Of a stretch of 64,000 bases of DNA, positions 1 to 7,366 are shown piece after piece. Source of the stretch: Borborobacter arsenicus (GTDB lineage Bacteria > Pseudomonadota > Alphaproteobacteria > Rhizobiales > Rhizobiaceae). Within the stretch, counting starts at the first letter, position 1. Every line of letters begins with the position of its first letter. The notes under the pieces were generated by a model. That model saw nothing but the letters and a program-made list of their open reading frames with translations, did no database searches and was not told the origin of the DNA. The position numbers and the translations under genes are program-made. The DNA lies in assembly GCF_003934165.1 (NCBI RefSeq), contig NZ_RKST01000015.1, positions 1 to 64,000 of the forward strand, read 5' to 3'.

Positions 1-117
1 CTCAAACACTTCAGGGCGGTGGCCACAAGATACGACAAGCGTGACGACAATTTCCTCGCATCCGTCCAGCTCGCGTCAATCCGCATATGGCTGCGAACTT
101 ATGAGTCGGTCACCTAG
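1..117 (+). mobile_element. C-terminal end of an IS5-family transposase (partial)
   Basis: Reading frame 1 is open from the window edge to a TAG at 115-117 and encodes 38 residues. The tail contains a basic [10 protein letters not shown] stretch followed by [11 protein letters not shown] and a C-terminal W-L, which resembles the conserved end of IS5/IS427-type DDE transposases. The start and catalytic core lie outside the window. The stop codon is only 5 bp from the stop of the response regulator on the other strand, so a normal inverted repeat would have to lie inside that gene or be missing. Family assignment rests on a short stretch. Confidence 0.6.
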
Positions 118-122
118 CCTGT

Positions 123-842
123 CTATTCGATGCTGAGGCGATAGCCGATGCCACGGACAGTCTGCAACCAGATAGGATTGGACGGGTCGCGCTCGATCTT
201 GCGGCGCAGCCGGTTGATCTGCACGTCGATGGTACGCTCGCCGACATCGGATTCGCCGGCGACCAGTTCATGGCGCGGTATGGTTTCGCCGGCGCGTTCG
301 GCAAAGATCGCCAGGATTTCCTGCTCGCGATCCGTGAGCTTCAGCGTTTCGCCGCCCTTCTTCAGCTCCCGCCGCGCGATCTGGAAGGTATAGGGCCCGA
401 AGACCAGCTGCTCGACTTTCGGTGTCGTGGCCGGGCCGCCGCGACGCAATATGTTGTTGATGCGCAAGATCAGTTCGCGCGGATCGAAGGGCTTGGGCAG
501 ATAGTCGTCAGCCCCAGCTTCCAGTCCGGTGATGCGGCTGTCGGTCTCGGACAGCGCAGTCAGCATCAGGATCGGCACTTCCTTTTCGGTGCGCAGCGAC
601 TTCGTCAGGTCGACGCCGCTTTCGCCCGGCATCATCACGTCCAGGATCAGCAGATCGAAATCCAGTCCCGCAAGCTTGCGGCGGGCTTCCGCCGCCGTTC
701 CGGCAACGGTGATGCGAAAGCCGTTCTCGCTCAGATACTGCTTCAGAAGATTGCGGATCCGCGTATCGTCATCGACGACAAGCAGATGCGGAGCGTCGTC
801 GTCCGGAGCGGTAGGATTGTCAATGACGTCATTCGTCTCCAT
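123..842 (-). CDS. petR: OmpR-family response regulator, PetR-like
   Basis: This 239-residue two-domain regulator has an N-terminal receiver domain (about 18-130) with acidic pocket V-D-D-D (24-26), phosphoacceptor Asp68 in I-L-D-V-M-M-P and Lys117 in L-P-K-P-F-D. A C-terminal winged helix (about 140-237) ends in the typical V-R-G-I-G-Y-R-L. The ATG at 842 is chosen because GAGGGA lies just upstream; a longer in-frame start at 878 has no such support. It overlaps the upstream MarR gene by 14 bp, so the two are co-transcribed. The MarR plus OmpR pair beside ilvE matches the PetP/PetR arrangement I associate with alphaproteobacteria, where PetR is linked to cytochrome bc1 expression. The cognate kinase is not visible. 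Confidence 0.85.
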   Translation of the reverse strand: METNDVIDNPTAPDDDAPHLLVVDDDTRIRNLLKQYLSENGFRITVAGTAAEARRKLAGLDFDLLILDVMMPGESGVDLTKSLRTEKEVPILMLTALSETDSRITGLEAGADDYLPKPFDPRELILRINNILRRGGPATTPKVEQLVFGPYTFQIARRELKKGGETLKLTDREQEILAIFAERAGETIPRHELVAGESDVGERTIDVQINRLRRKIERDPSNPIWLQTVRGIGYRLSIE

Positions 843-1362
843 GGCTTTTCCCTCGCGTGTTTGCGGGCAGATTATCAATCTGCACTCTCCATTCGGGGTT
901 GACCATCGCTTTCAGGAAGCTCTCGATCCCCTGGCGTTCGGCAGGTTGGGCATTTTCCAATGCAGCATGGATGCGGCGCGACTGTGGCCGCGCCAATGCC
1001 AGCGCCAGCTCACGTCCTTTTGCGGTCGGGTAAAGCTCGCGCTGCCGCCGATCTCGTGGGCCCTGGAGCTGCACGATGTGGCCTGTGTCGATGAGCTGCT
1101 TGAGAACGCGCGCCAGACTTTGCTTGGTTATCTGGAGCACGTCCAGCAGTTCGGCAACCGTCAGTCCTGGCATGCGATTTACAAAGTGCAGCACACGATG
1201 ATGCGCGCGCCCGAACCCGTAGCCGGCCAGGATGTGGTCCGGGTCGGAAGTGAAATCCCGGTAGGCGAAGAACAACAGCTCGATGATCGACAGGTCGATG
1301 CCGTCATCATTGGTTATCGCCGTGCGGATAGGTTCGGCGCTGGCGCCATTGTGTTTCGACAT
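829..1362 (-). CDS. petP: MarR-family transcriptional regulator, PetP-like
   Basis: The 177-residue protein has a MarR-type winged helix (about 50-130): a helix-turn-helix with L-T-V-A-E-L-L-D-V-L-Q-I-T-K-Q-S-L-A-R-V and a wing containing G-P-R-D-R-R-Q-R. It is the first gene of a two-gene operon and overlaps the response regulator start. The ATG at 1362 is preferred over an adjacent GTG at 1365. A 21-bp dyad just upstream (1386-1406) is a plausible binding site and also covers the -35 of a divergent promoter toward ilvE. The name PetP is by analogy with the MarR/PetR pair; the ligand is unknown. Confidence 0.8.
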   Translation of the reverse strand: MSKHNGASAEPIRTAITNDDGIDLSIIELLFFAYRDFTSDPDHILAGYGFGRAHHRVLHFVNRMPGLTVAELLDVLQITKQSLARVLKQLIDTGHIVQLQGPRDRRQRELYPTAKGRELALALARPQSRRIHAALENAQPAERQGIESFLKAMVNPEWRVQIDNLPANTRGKSHGDE

Positions 1363-1385
1363 CACGTTTAGCGAACTCGTAAATT

Positions 1386-1406
1386 TATGTCAGCCATGTT
1401 GACATA
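1386..1406. promoter_or_regulatory. Inverted repeat, candidate operator between petP-like gene and ilvE
   Basis: TATGTCA (1386-1392) and TGACATA (1400-1406) form a perfect dyad with a 7-bp spacer. Size and position fit a dimeric MarR site. It lies 24 bp upstream of the MarR start and overlaps the -35 hexamer of the candidate ilvE promoter. Binding is inferred. Confidence 0.5.
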
Positions 1407-1427
1407 TTTTGGGGGCATTGGTAACTT
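1399..1427 (+). promoter_or_regulatory. Candidate sigma70-type promoter for ilvE
   Basis: TTGACA (1399-1404) and TAACTT (1422-1427) are separated by 17 bp. The direction fits ilvE, giving a 5' leader of roughly 165 nt. The consensus -35 is strong and the -10 is moderate. Confidence 0.5.
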
Positions 1428-1601
1428 TTGGCAAGGTTTTCGGCGGATTGCGAACGAAAAGGTAAATTCCAAGCGGTTTTCACGGAATTTCCTGAGTTTG
1501 CCATTCCACCCTCATAGGCCTAAATTTCAATCCAAGAGCCGCCCTGCGCGACTTTGCACCCTGACTTTAATATGCGCGGGCAAGACCCGCAGGAGGATTT
1601 C

Positions 1602-2495
1602 ATGGCATCCGTTCCTTTTGATCAGATGGATGGCTTCATCTGGATGAATGGCGAATTTGTCAAATGGGCCGACGCCAAGATTCATGTGCTCACCCATGGC
1701 CTGCACTATGCGAGCGCGGTGTTCGAAGGCGAGCGGGCCTATGGCGGCGAAATCTTCAAGCTGACCGAACATACCGAGCGCCTGCATGAATCGGCCAATA
1801 TACTCGGCTTCAAGATTCCCTATTCGGTTGCCGAAATCGACGAGGCCTGCCGCCAATTGCTCAAGAAGCAAGGCTTCCAGGACGCCTATGTGCGCCCGAT
1901 CGCCTGGCGCGGCAGTGAGCAGATGGGCGTGTCGGCCCAGAACAGCCGCATCAACTGCGCCATCGCCATCTGGCAGTGGCCGAGCTATTTCGACCCGGCA
2001 CAGAAGCTCAAGGGCATCCGCCTCGACATGGCCGAGTATCGTCGGCCCGATCCGCGCACGGCGCCGTCGCGCGCCAAGGCTGCCGGCCTCTACATGATCT
2101 GCACGCTCTCCAAGCATGCCGCCGAAGCCAAGGGCTATGCCGATGCGATGATGCTCGACTGGCGCGGTCGCGTCGCGGAAGCCACCGGCGCCAACATCTT
2201 CTTCGTCAAGGACGGCAAGATCCACACGCCGGAGGCCGACTGCTTCCTCAATGGCATCACCCGCCAGACCGTGATCGAGCTTGCCCGCAAGCGCGGCCTG
2301 GAGGTCATCGAGCGGACGATCATGCCGGAAGAGTTGGACGGGCTGGAGCAGTGCTTCCTGACCGGTACGGCTGCGGAGGTGACGCCTGTGTCCGAGATCG
2401 GGCCGTATCGTTTCGAGGTCGGCGAGGTCTCCAAGACACTGATGAACGATTACACCGCTGCCGTTCAGCCCAAGCACGCCATCGCGGCGGAATAA
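1602..2495 (+). CDS. ilvE: Branched-chain amino acid aminotransferase
   Basis: This PLP enzyme of fold type IV transfers the amino group between glutamate and the 2-oxo acids of Val, Leu and Ile. The 297 residues include G-L-H-Y-A-S-A-V-F-E-G near the N terminus, the PLP-lysine region S-R-A-K-A-A-G-L-Y, and the C-terminal L-T-G-T-A-A-E-V-T-P cofactor-phosphate loop. The ATG at 1602 is supported by AGGAGGA at 1591-1597. An in-frame start at 1554 would add 16 residues not typical of the family. It is divergent from the PetP/PetR-like pair and followed by a strong intrinsic terminator. Confidence 0.93.
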   Translation: MASVPFDQMDGFIWMNGEFVKWADAKIHVLTHGLHYASAVFEGERAYGGEIFKLTEHTERLHESANILGFKIPYSVAEIDEACRQLLKKQGFQDAYVRPIAWRGSEQMGVSAQNSRINCAIAIWQWPSYFDPAQKLKGIRLDMAEYRRPDPRTAPSRAKAAGLYMICTLSKHAAEAKGYADAMMLDWRGRVAEATGANIFFVKDGKIHTPEADCFLNGITRQTVIELARKRGLEVIERTIMPEELDGLEQCFLTGTAAEVTPVSEIGPYRFEVGEVSKTLMNDYTAAVQPKHAIAAE

Positions 2496-2501
2496 GATCT
2501 T

Positions 2502-2523
2502 TGTGCGTCCGACTGGACGCACA
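2502..2523 (+). other. Perfect 9-bp hairpin downstream of ilvE
   Basis: TGTGCGTCC (2502-2510) pairs with GGACGCACA (2515-2523) around a 4-nt loop, 7 nt after the ilvE stop. No T-run follows, so it may protect the 3' end or assist the terminator just downstream. Confidence 0.5.
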
Positions 2524-2544
2524 GCCGATTGATCTGAAGCTTGC

Positions 2545-2580
2545 TGCCGCAGGTAGAACGCGATCTGCCTGCGGCATTTT
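2545..2580 (+). terminator. Rho-independent terminator of ilvE
   Basis: A 13-bp stem (2545-2557 with 2564-2576, one G-U pair) closes a 6-nt loop and is followed directly by TTTT. The stem core is TGCCGCAGG/CCTGCGGCA. Confidence 0.8.
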
Positions 2581-2671
2581 AGCGCTATTGCATTTGACTT
2601 TCCGACAGTTCGGTTTCTGATGAGCAGGTCGGCTCGGCGCGAGTCGGCCTTACTGTTGGAGGGATAGTAAA

Positions 2672-2956
2672 ATGGAAGCGCTTCTCCCTATCATCATACA
2701 AGCTGTGACCGGCGCCATCGGCGGCCTTGGAGTGGGTGCGGCACTCAAGCAGGCGGCGATGAGTGCGGCAGTCAAAGTTATATCCGGCGTCATCGGCGGT
2801 GTTGCCGGCGGCCAGATTTTGACGAATGTTTTGAGCGATCCCAATGTCGCGGGGGCACTCTCGGGAGTGCTCGGTGACGCGGCCGGCGGCGTGGTGGGTG
2901 GCGGTGTGCTGACCGCGATCGTCGGCGCGGTCATGGGCGCGATGAACAAGCGCTGA
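2672..2956 (+). CDS. Small glycine-rich hydrophobic protein of unknown function
   Basis: The 94-residue product is made almost entirely of Gly, Ala, Val, Ile and Leu, with many G-x-x-x-G and G-G repeats (for example G-G-V-A-G-G and G-G-V-V-G-G-G) and ends in a basic N-K-R. It probably forms two or three membrane-inserted glycine-zipper segments. There is no clear cleavable signal. TTGGAGGGA lies 9 nt before the ATG, and an intrinsic terminator follows, so it appears to be a monocistronic unit. I do not recognise a named family; it resembles small glycine-zipper membrane proteins of Hyphomicrobiales. Confidence 0.7.
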   Translation: MEALLPIIIQAVTGAIGGLGVGAALKQAAMSAAVKVISGVIGGVAGGQILTNVLSDPNVAGALSGVLGDAAGGVVGGGVLTAIVGAVMGAMNKR

Positions 2957-2976
2957 TAGATTTTCTTGAAATTTCA

Positions 2977-3008
2977 ACGGGCGGCCAATGGGTCGCCCGT
3001 TTGCTTTT
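2977..3008 (+). terminator. Intrinsic terminator after the glycine-rich gene
   Basis: ACGGGCGGCC (2977-2986) pairs with GGTCGCCCGT (2991-3000, one G-U pair) around AATG and is followed by TTGCTTTT. Confidence 0.75.
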
Positions 3009-3073
3009 GCGGATGCTTCCTTACAGCTGCGAAAGCCTCTAAATGAGCAGCAGCTTGAGACGAAAGGAAAACA

Positions 3074-3715
3074 ATGGGCCAGCTCAATGCGGTGATCGTG
3101 CCGGTTACTCCCTTCCAGCAAAACTGCACAATCCTGTTCGACGCGACCGATCTGTCGGGCGTGGTCGTCGATCCGGGTGGGGATATCGACCAGATTCTTG
3201 CCGCGATCGAGGCCAAGGGAATCCGGATATCCGCCATCTGGCTGACGCATGGCCATATAGACCATGCCGGCGGCGCCATGGATTTGAAGGACAGGCTTGG
3301 CGTCGAGATCATCGGCCCGCATGAGGACGACCGGCCCCTGCTCGACAATCTGGAAAATCAGGCGGTACGTTTCGGCTTGCCCGACGGTGTGCGCAATTGC
3401 AGCCCCGACCGCTTTCTCACCGAGGGGGAAGCGGTCTCCTTCGGGGATCATGTCTTCGAGGTGCTGCATTGCCCCGGCCACGCCCCCGGCCACGTCGTCT
3501 ATTATAACCGGACCGCGAAATTCGCCCATGTCGGCGATGTGCTCTTCCGCGGCTCGATCGGGCGAACCGATTTGCCCGGCGGCGACCATGCGGCGCTGAT
3601 CCGTTCCATCAAGGAAAAGCTGCTGCCGCTCGGTGACGAGATCGGCTTCATCTGCGGCCATGGCCCCGGCGGGCGCTTCGGCGAAGAGCGGCGCAGCAAT
3701 CCGTTTCTGCTGTGA
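3074..3715 (+). CDS. Metallo-beta-lactamase-fold hydrolase (glyoxalase II-like, YcbL type)
   Basis: The 213-residue single-domain protein carries the binuclear metal motif T-H-G-H-I-D-H-A-G-G, then H-C-P-G-H-A-P-G-H and H-V-G-D-V-L-F, with a C-terminal G-H-G. The length and F-R-G-S-I-G-R-T-D motif match the short YcbL/glyoxalase II-like group rather than true GloB, so a cytoplasmic thioester hydrolase is likely but the substrate is unknown. GAAAGGAAAACA precedes the ATG. It is convergent with pqqE, and a palindromic repeat element lies between them. Confidence 0.85.
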   Translation: MGQLNAVIVPVTPFQQNCTILFDATDLSGVVVDPGGDIDQILAAIEAKGIRISAIWLTHGHIDHAGGAMDLKDRLGVEIIGPHEDDRPLLDNLENQAVRFGLPDGVRNCSPDRFLTEGEAVSFGDHVFEVLHCPGHAPGHVVYYNRTAKFAHVGDVLFRGSIGRTDLPGGDHAALIRSIKEKLLPLGDEIGFICGHGPGGRFGEERRSNPFLL

Positions 3716-3758
3716 GCGTTGCTCGGCAGCGGGAGGTCAATTGCATATGGCGTTGACC

Positions 3759-3898
3759 GACCCCCTCACCGCCTCGCTTTGCTCGGCACCTCTCCCCCTC
3801 AAAAGGGGAGAGGATGAGTGCCAGCGTTGCGGACGGCGTATCCTCTCCCCCGTCGAGCGGGGGAGAGGTGGTTTGCGAAGCAAACCGGTGAGGGGGTC
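3759..3898. repeat. 140-bp palindromic intergenic element (CCTCTCCC type)
   Basis: The outer arms GACCCCCTCACCG (3759-3771) and CGGTGAGGGGGTC (3886-3898) are perfect inverted repeats. Inside are two further hairpins built from CCTCTCCCC/GGGGAGAGG. A related but shorter element lies between cbbX and cbbS (20923-21008). The organisation is that of dispersed, non-coding palindromic repeats of rhizobial genomes. It separates the convergent hydrolase and pqqE genes. Confidence 0.8.
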
Positions 3899-3920
3899 GA
3901 AATCCATAGTAGGAACCTGA

Positions 3921-5057
3921 CTATGAGGCAGGTTCCGAAACCGTGGTGATGCGGCGGTAGACGAAGGGTTCGGCGGTCGCATTGCCCGCCGTTTCGGCCT
4001 TGGCCGCCGCCATCGCATCGGCAACAAGCATCCCCATGCGCGCGTGGATCGGAGACTTTATGCAAGCCGGATCGGTTGCCGCCGGGTCGCCGGCAATTGC
4101 CATGGCCTGGCAGCGGCAGCCGCCCCAGTCGATCTCGCGGCGCTCGCAACTGCGGCAGGGCTCCTGCATCCAGTCGGTGCCGCGGAAGGCGTTGAAGGCG
4201 GGCGAGTTCGTCCAGATGTCGGCAAGCGAGCGCTCGCCGAAACGTTCGAATGTCAGCGTCCGGATCGTGTGCGCGGCATGGCATGGCAGGACAGTTCCGT
4301 CCGGCGCCACCATGAAGGCATCGCGTGCCCATCCGCCCATGCAGGGCTTGGGATAGGTGGCGAAATAGTCGGGCGTGACGAAATCGATATTCATGATGCC
4401 GCGCAGCCTCTCCTGCGCTTGCGCCACGACCTCGATCTGCCGCTCGACCGAGGCGCGGTCGGGCATCAGCGCATCGCGATTGACCAGCGCCCAGCCGGAA
4501 TATTGCACATTGGCGATTTCAAGCCGCTCGGCACCAAGCGAGAGCGCAAGTTCGATGAATTCGGGCACTTCCTCAATATTGTGGCGGTGGATCGGCGCGT
4601 TGATGGTGAGGGGCAGGCCGGCAACCCGTACCCTTCTGGCCGTTTCCAGCTTCTTTTCATGGCCGCCGCGATAATGACCGATGCGCTCCGTGGTGGCCGC
4701 ACGCGCGCCTTGGATGCTGAGCTGCACATGGTCGAGCCCGGCTTCGGCAAGCGCGCGGATCCGCCCCTCGGCTATGCCGACACCGGCAGTGATCAGATTG
4801 GTGTAGACGCCGCGTGCGGAAAGCCCTGCCACCATTTGCTCGAGATCGCGGCGCAGCGTCGGCTCTCCGCCGGAAAGATGCACCTGCAGCACGCCGAGGT
4901 CAGCGGCCTGATCGAACAGATCGAGCCAGCTTTGCGTATCGAGTTCGCGATTGGCTTTCAGAAGCTCGGTCGGGTTCGAGCAATAGGGGCATTGCAGCGG
5001 GCAGCGATGTGTCAGTTCGGCCAGCATGCCGATCGGGGGCAGGAGAGGTTCGCTCAT
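3921..5057 (-). CDS. pqqE: PqqA peptide cyclase, radical SAM enzyme of PQQ biosynthesis
   Basis: PqqE forms the carbon-carbon bond between the conserved Glu and Tyr side chains of the PqqA peptide. The radical-SAM cysteines Cys19, Cys23 and Cys26 are seen in R-C-P-L-Q-C-P-Y-C. A C-terminal SPASM domain carries further cysteines in P-C-H-A-A-H, C-R-S-C and G-G-C-R-C-Q. The ATG at 5057 overlaps the pqqD stop (ATGA), which favours it over an in-frame ATG 27 bp upstream. It is the last gene of pqqABCDE, with 378 residues, normal for the family. Confidence 0.95.
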   Translation of the reverse strand: MSEPLLPPIGMLAELTHRCPLQCPYCSNPTELLKANRELDTQSWLDLFDQAADLGVLQVHLSGGEPTLRRDLEQMVAGLSARGVYTNLITAGVGIAEGRIRALAEAGLDHVQLSIQGARAATTERIGHYRGGHEKKLETARRVRVAGLPLTINAPIHRHNIEEVPEFIELALSLGAERLEIANVQYSGWALVNRDALMPDRASVERQIEVVAQAQERLRGIMNIDFVTPDYFATYPKPCMGGWARDAFMVAPDGTVLPCHAAHTIRTLTFERFGERSLADIWTNSPAFNAFRGTDWMQEPCRSCERREIDWGGCRCQAMAIAGDPAATDPACIKSPIHARMGMLVADAMAAAKAETAGNATAEPFVYRRITTVSEPAS

Positions 5058-5350
5058 AGCTTCACCAGCAGTTTGTCGGTCCATTCCTGCAGGAAGTCAT
5101 GGACATCGGCGGCGACATCCTTTGCATCGGCGTCATATTCCGCTGCGAGGCGGTCCGTGATCGCCGCAACGGTCGAGCGACCGTCACACAGACGCAATAT
5201 GTCGAGGCTGACATCGTTCGGCCAAAACACGCGCTCCGGCGAAAGCACGGCCCAAGCCTGGCGCACCGGATCGAACTGGATGCGGATATGGTGCGGCAGC
5301 GTCGGGCGTGCATCCTGCGAGACGATCGCCCTTGTGCGCGGCGTGCTCAC
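5054..5350 (-). CDS. pqqD: PQQ biosynthesis peptide chaperone PqqD
   Basis: PqqD binds PqqA and presents it to PqqE. The 98-residue protein has the family winged-helix-like fold signature with I-Q-F-D-P-V-R-Q-A-W, L-L-S-P-E-R-V type strand and a C-terminal D-V-x-x-F-L. The start is taken as the GTG at 5348-5350 because it overlaps the pqqC stop (GTGA) and has GGAGGA 6 nt upstream. The longer in-frame ATG reading would run deep into pqqC. It overlaps pqqE by 4 bp. Confidence 0.92.
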   Translation of the reverse strand: MSTPRTRAIVSQDARPTLPHHIRIQFDPVRQAWAVLSPERVFWPNDVSLDILRLCDGRSTVAAITDRLAAEYDADAKDVAADVHDFLQEWTDKLLVKL

Positions 5351-6105
5351 TTTCTGTCCTCCGGACGGAATGCGCCGGGCGGGATGTGCCCCGCTTCGCC
5401 ATAGGCCTGCATCAGCGCATCGAGCATCGCCCATAATATATCGCATTTGAAAACCAATGCATCGATTACTGCCTGCTGCCGCTCGGGCGTGTCGGCATGT
5501 TTCAGCGCATAGGAAAGTGCGAACTGGGCGTCACGTGAAGCCTGTTCGGGTCTGGCCTTGAAATAGGCAAGCGTGTCCTCGGTGACATAGTCATATTTGG
5601 CCAGCATTGCGGGAACGCGCTCGCCGATGATGACGGGCGAGAACAGTTCAGTCAGCGAGGAGGCGACGGCCTCCAGCAATGTGCGGTTGGTGCAGAAGGC
5701 GAGATAGGCGCCGACGGCAAAGCGGGTGGCAGGCAGCGCCAGCCGCTCGCCGATGACGTCATTGGCGTCAAGGCCGAGTCCTGTCGCTAGCTTGAGCCAC
5801 TTGGCGATGCCGCCGCTCCAGCCGTCCTCGCCGTCGTGGTCTTCGATGCGCTTGCGCCATTCCGCACGGAAGGCGGGGTCTTCGGCGCGCGCCAGGATCA
5901 TGGCGTCCTTGCGCGGGATCACCGCCTGATAGCAATAGCGGTTGAGCGCCCAGGCCTGCATCTGTCCTTTTGACAGCGCGCCGCTCACCATCAGGTGATG
6001 GAAGGGATGCAGATTATGATAGCGCTCGGCACCGACCTGCCGCAAAACGGCTTCGAGTTGCGCTGCCGAAAGCCCGCCTTTTGCCGCGTCATGGAAATCG
6101 CTCAC
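5347..6105 (-). CDS. pqqC: Pyrroloquinoline-quinone synthase PqqC
   Basis: PqqC is the cofactor-free oxidase that performs the final ring closure and eight-electron oxidation to PQQ. The 252-residue all-helical protein shows Y-H-N-L-H-P-F-H (substrate-binding His cluster), W-A-L-N-R-Y-C-Y-Q, I-P-R-K-D and E-D-G-W-S-G-G-I-A-K-W motifs typical of the family. The ATG overlaps the pqqB stop by ATGA, which indicates translational coupling. Its length is normal. Confidence 0.95.
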   Translation of the reverse strand: MSDFHDAAKGGLSAAQLEAVLRQVGAERYHNLHPFHHLMVSGALSKGQMQAWALNRYCYQAVIPRKDAMILARAEDPAFRAEWRKRIEDHDGEDGWSGGIAKWLKLATGLGLDANDVIGERLALPATRFAVGAYLAFCTNRTLLEAVASSLTELFSPVIIGERVPAMLAKYDYVTEDTLAYFKARPEQASRDAQFALSYALKHADTPERQQAVIDALVFKCDILWAMLDALMQAYGEAGHIPPGAFRPEDRK

Positions 6106-7040
6106 AGTTCAACCTCCATGCCGTCAAAGCCTATTTCCCATCCGGCCGCCTGGACAGCCGCATGCTCGGCCGAGCTTTCGTCGAGCACCGGATTGGTGTT
6201 GTTGATGTGGACAAAGATGCGCCGCGAGATCGGCACGCCTTCCAGCCCGGCAATCGAACCCGTCTTGCCCGACATGGCGATATGGCCCATGCGTGCGCCG
6301 GTCTTGGTGCCGACGCCTGATGTGATCATTTCGTCGTCGGTATAAAGGGTGCCATCAAACAGCAGGCATGCGGCACCGGCCAGCCGATTGCGCAGGGCGT
6401 TGTCGATGCGGGCGCAGCCCGGAATGTAGAAGGCCGAATTCTCCGGCGTGTCGCCGACCAGCCGCACGGCAATGGTGTCGCCCTCGTCCGAGCCGAAATT
6501 GGCATCCGGCCGCCGCGCATCCTCCAGATAGAGCGCGATCTTTCCCGGCACGGCAAAGGCCTCGACGCGAATGCCGGTCGCGTTTCCTTCCGCGTCCTCT
6601 ATGTCGGTTTCACCCGGAATATCCAGGGTGCGGCGGGGCACGATTTCCGGATCCAGCACGTTGAAGATCGAATTGGCGTCGAGCGCGGCCAGCACCTGGC
6701 TGGTCGCATAGATGGCAAAAGGCTGGCGTTCGCGCAGGCTGAGCAGGCCGGCGATGTGGTCGACATCGCCATTGGTCAATACGATTGCCCGGATCGGGGT
6801 CGAGCGCAGGGGTGAGCCGGTCTGAGGCTGTAATTGCGCAGTGGCTGCGATCTGTTGGCGGATGTCGGGCGAAGCGTTGAACAAAACCCACCCATGTCCG
6901 TCGGCGGATGCGGCCAGACTGGATTGGGTACGGGGTTGCACGCCAGCCACGCCGTCACGCGCAGCGCGGCTCAGCCGATAATTACAGTTCCACTGTGGGA
7001 AGCCGCCGCCGGCTGCCGATCCGATGATCTTGATGTGCAT
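6102..7040 (-). CDS. pqqB: PqqB, metallo-beta-lactamase-fold PQQ biosynthesis hydroxylase
   Basis: PqqB is a metallo-beta-lactamase-like protein thought to hydroxylate the tyrosine-derived part of the PQQ precursor. The 312-residue sequence starts M-H-I-K-I-I-G-S-A-A-G-G-G-F-P-Q-W-N-C, diagnostic for the family. It has N-G-D-V-D-H-I-A-G-L as the degenerate metal motif and I-N-N-T-N-P near the end. The ATG at 7040 has no good ribosome-binding site. A GC-rich hairpin separates it from pqqA, consistent with lower translation than pqqA. Confidence 0.95.
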   Translation of the reverse strand: MHIKIIGSAAGGGFPQWNCNYRLSRAARDGVAGVQPRTQSSLAASADGHGWVLFNASPDIRQQIAATAQLQPQTGSPLRSTPIRAIVLTNGDVDHIAGLLSLRERQPFAIYATSQVLAALDANSIFNVLDPEIVPRRTLDIPGETDIEDAEGNATGIRVEAFAVPGKIALYLEDARRPDANFGSDEGDTIAVRLVGDTPENSAFYIPGCARIDNALRNRLAGAACLLFDGTLYTDDEMITSGVGTKTGARMGHIAMSGKTGSIAGLEGVPISRRIFVHINNTNPVLDESSAEHAAVQAAGWEIGFDGMEVEL

Positions 7041-7054
7041 GGTGTTGGCGAAGT

Positions 7055-7086
7055 GGCGCGCGCCGCCGCGAGCGGCAGCACGCGCC
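7055..7086 (-). other. GC-rich hairpin between pqqA and pqqB
   Basis: GGCGCG (7055-7060) pairs with CGCGCC (7081-7086), with an inner GCCGC/GCGGC stem (7065-7069 with 7072-7076). No T-run follows in the direction of transcription. It may attenuate or stabilise the transcript so that the peptide precursor gene is expressed above pqqB-E. Confidence 0.5.
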
Positions 7087-7093
7087 TTGCGGC

Positions 7094-7189
7094 CTACTTC
7101 TTGGGAGTAATTTCAGCCGGCAGATACCGGGAAATTTCCATGCCCGCCGCTACTTGGCACATTGCAGGCTTAGTCCAGCTTTTCTTCAT
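7094..7189 (-). CDS. pqqA: PQQ precursor peptide PqqA
   Basis: This 31-residue ribosomal peptide supplies the carbon skeleton of PQQ. It contains Glu18 and Tyr22 in M-E-I-S-R-Y-L-P-A-E, with the invariant Glu-x3-Tyr spacing that PqqE cross-links. Identification rests on this motif, the size, and the place immediately before pqqB. A perfect AGGAGG (7195-7200) lies 5 nt upstream of the ATG. It is the first gene of the pqq operon. Confidence 0.95.
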   Translation of the reverse strand: MKKSWTKPAMCQVAAGMEISRYLPAEITPKK

Positions 7190-7311
7190 GTCTTCCTCCT
7201 AGCTACCGGCCCGTTGCCGAGGCCGATTCCGTCGTCCGTCAACCCGTGCCGCGATTGCGGCAGGGCTCGTCCAAATGGACAAACGAAAAAACAGGTCCTG
7301 AAAACGCGTAA

Positions 7312-7340
7312 ACTATACTTCGAAACCTAACCTGACTCAA
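7312..7340 (-). promoter_or_regulatory. Sigma70-type promoter for pqqA
   Basis: On the minus strand TTGAGT (7335-7340) and TATAGT (7312-7317) are separated by 17 bp. This predicts a transcript start near 7305 and a leader of about 115 nt before pqqA. The leader contains a 14-nt perfect palindrome GCCGCAATCGCGGC. The promoter lies after the preceding gene, so pqqA can be transcribed independently of the xox genes. Confidence 0.6.
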
Positions 7341-7366
7341 ACTATCAATATTACACAAGGAAGTGA

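Noticed and set aside
4044-5450. Long plus-strand open frame antisense to pqqE and pqqD
   Set aside because: It overlaps two unambiguous PQQ genes over its whole length and has no family motifs; GC-rich antisense frames are common here.
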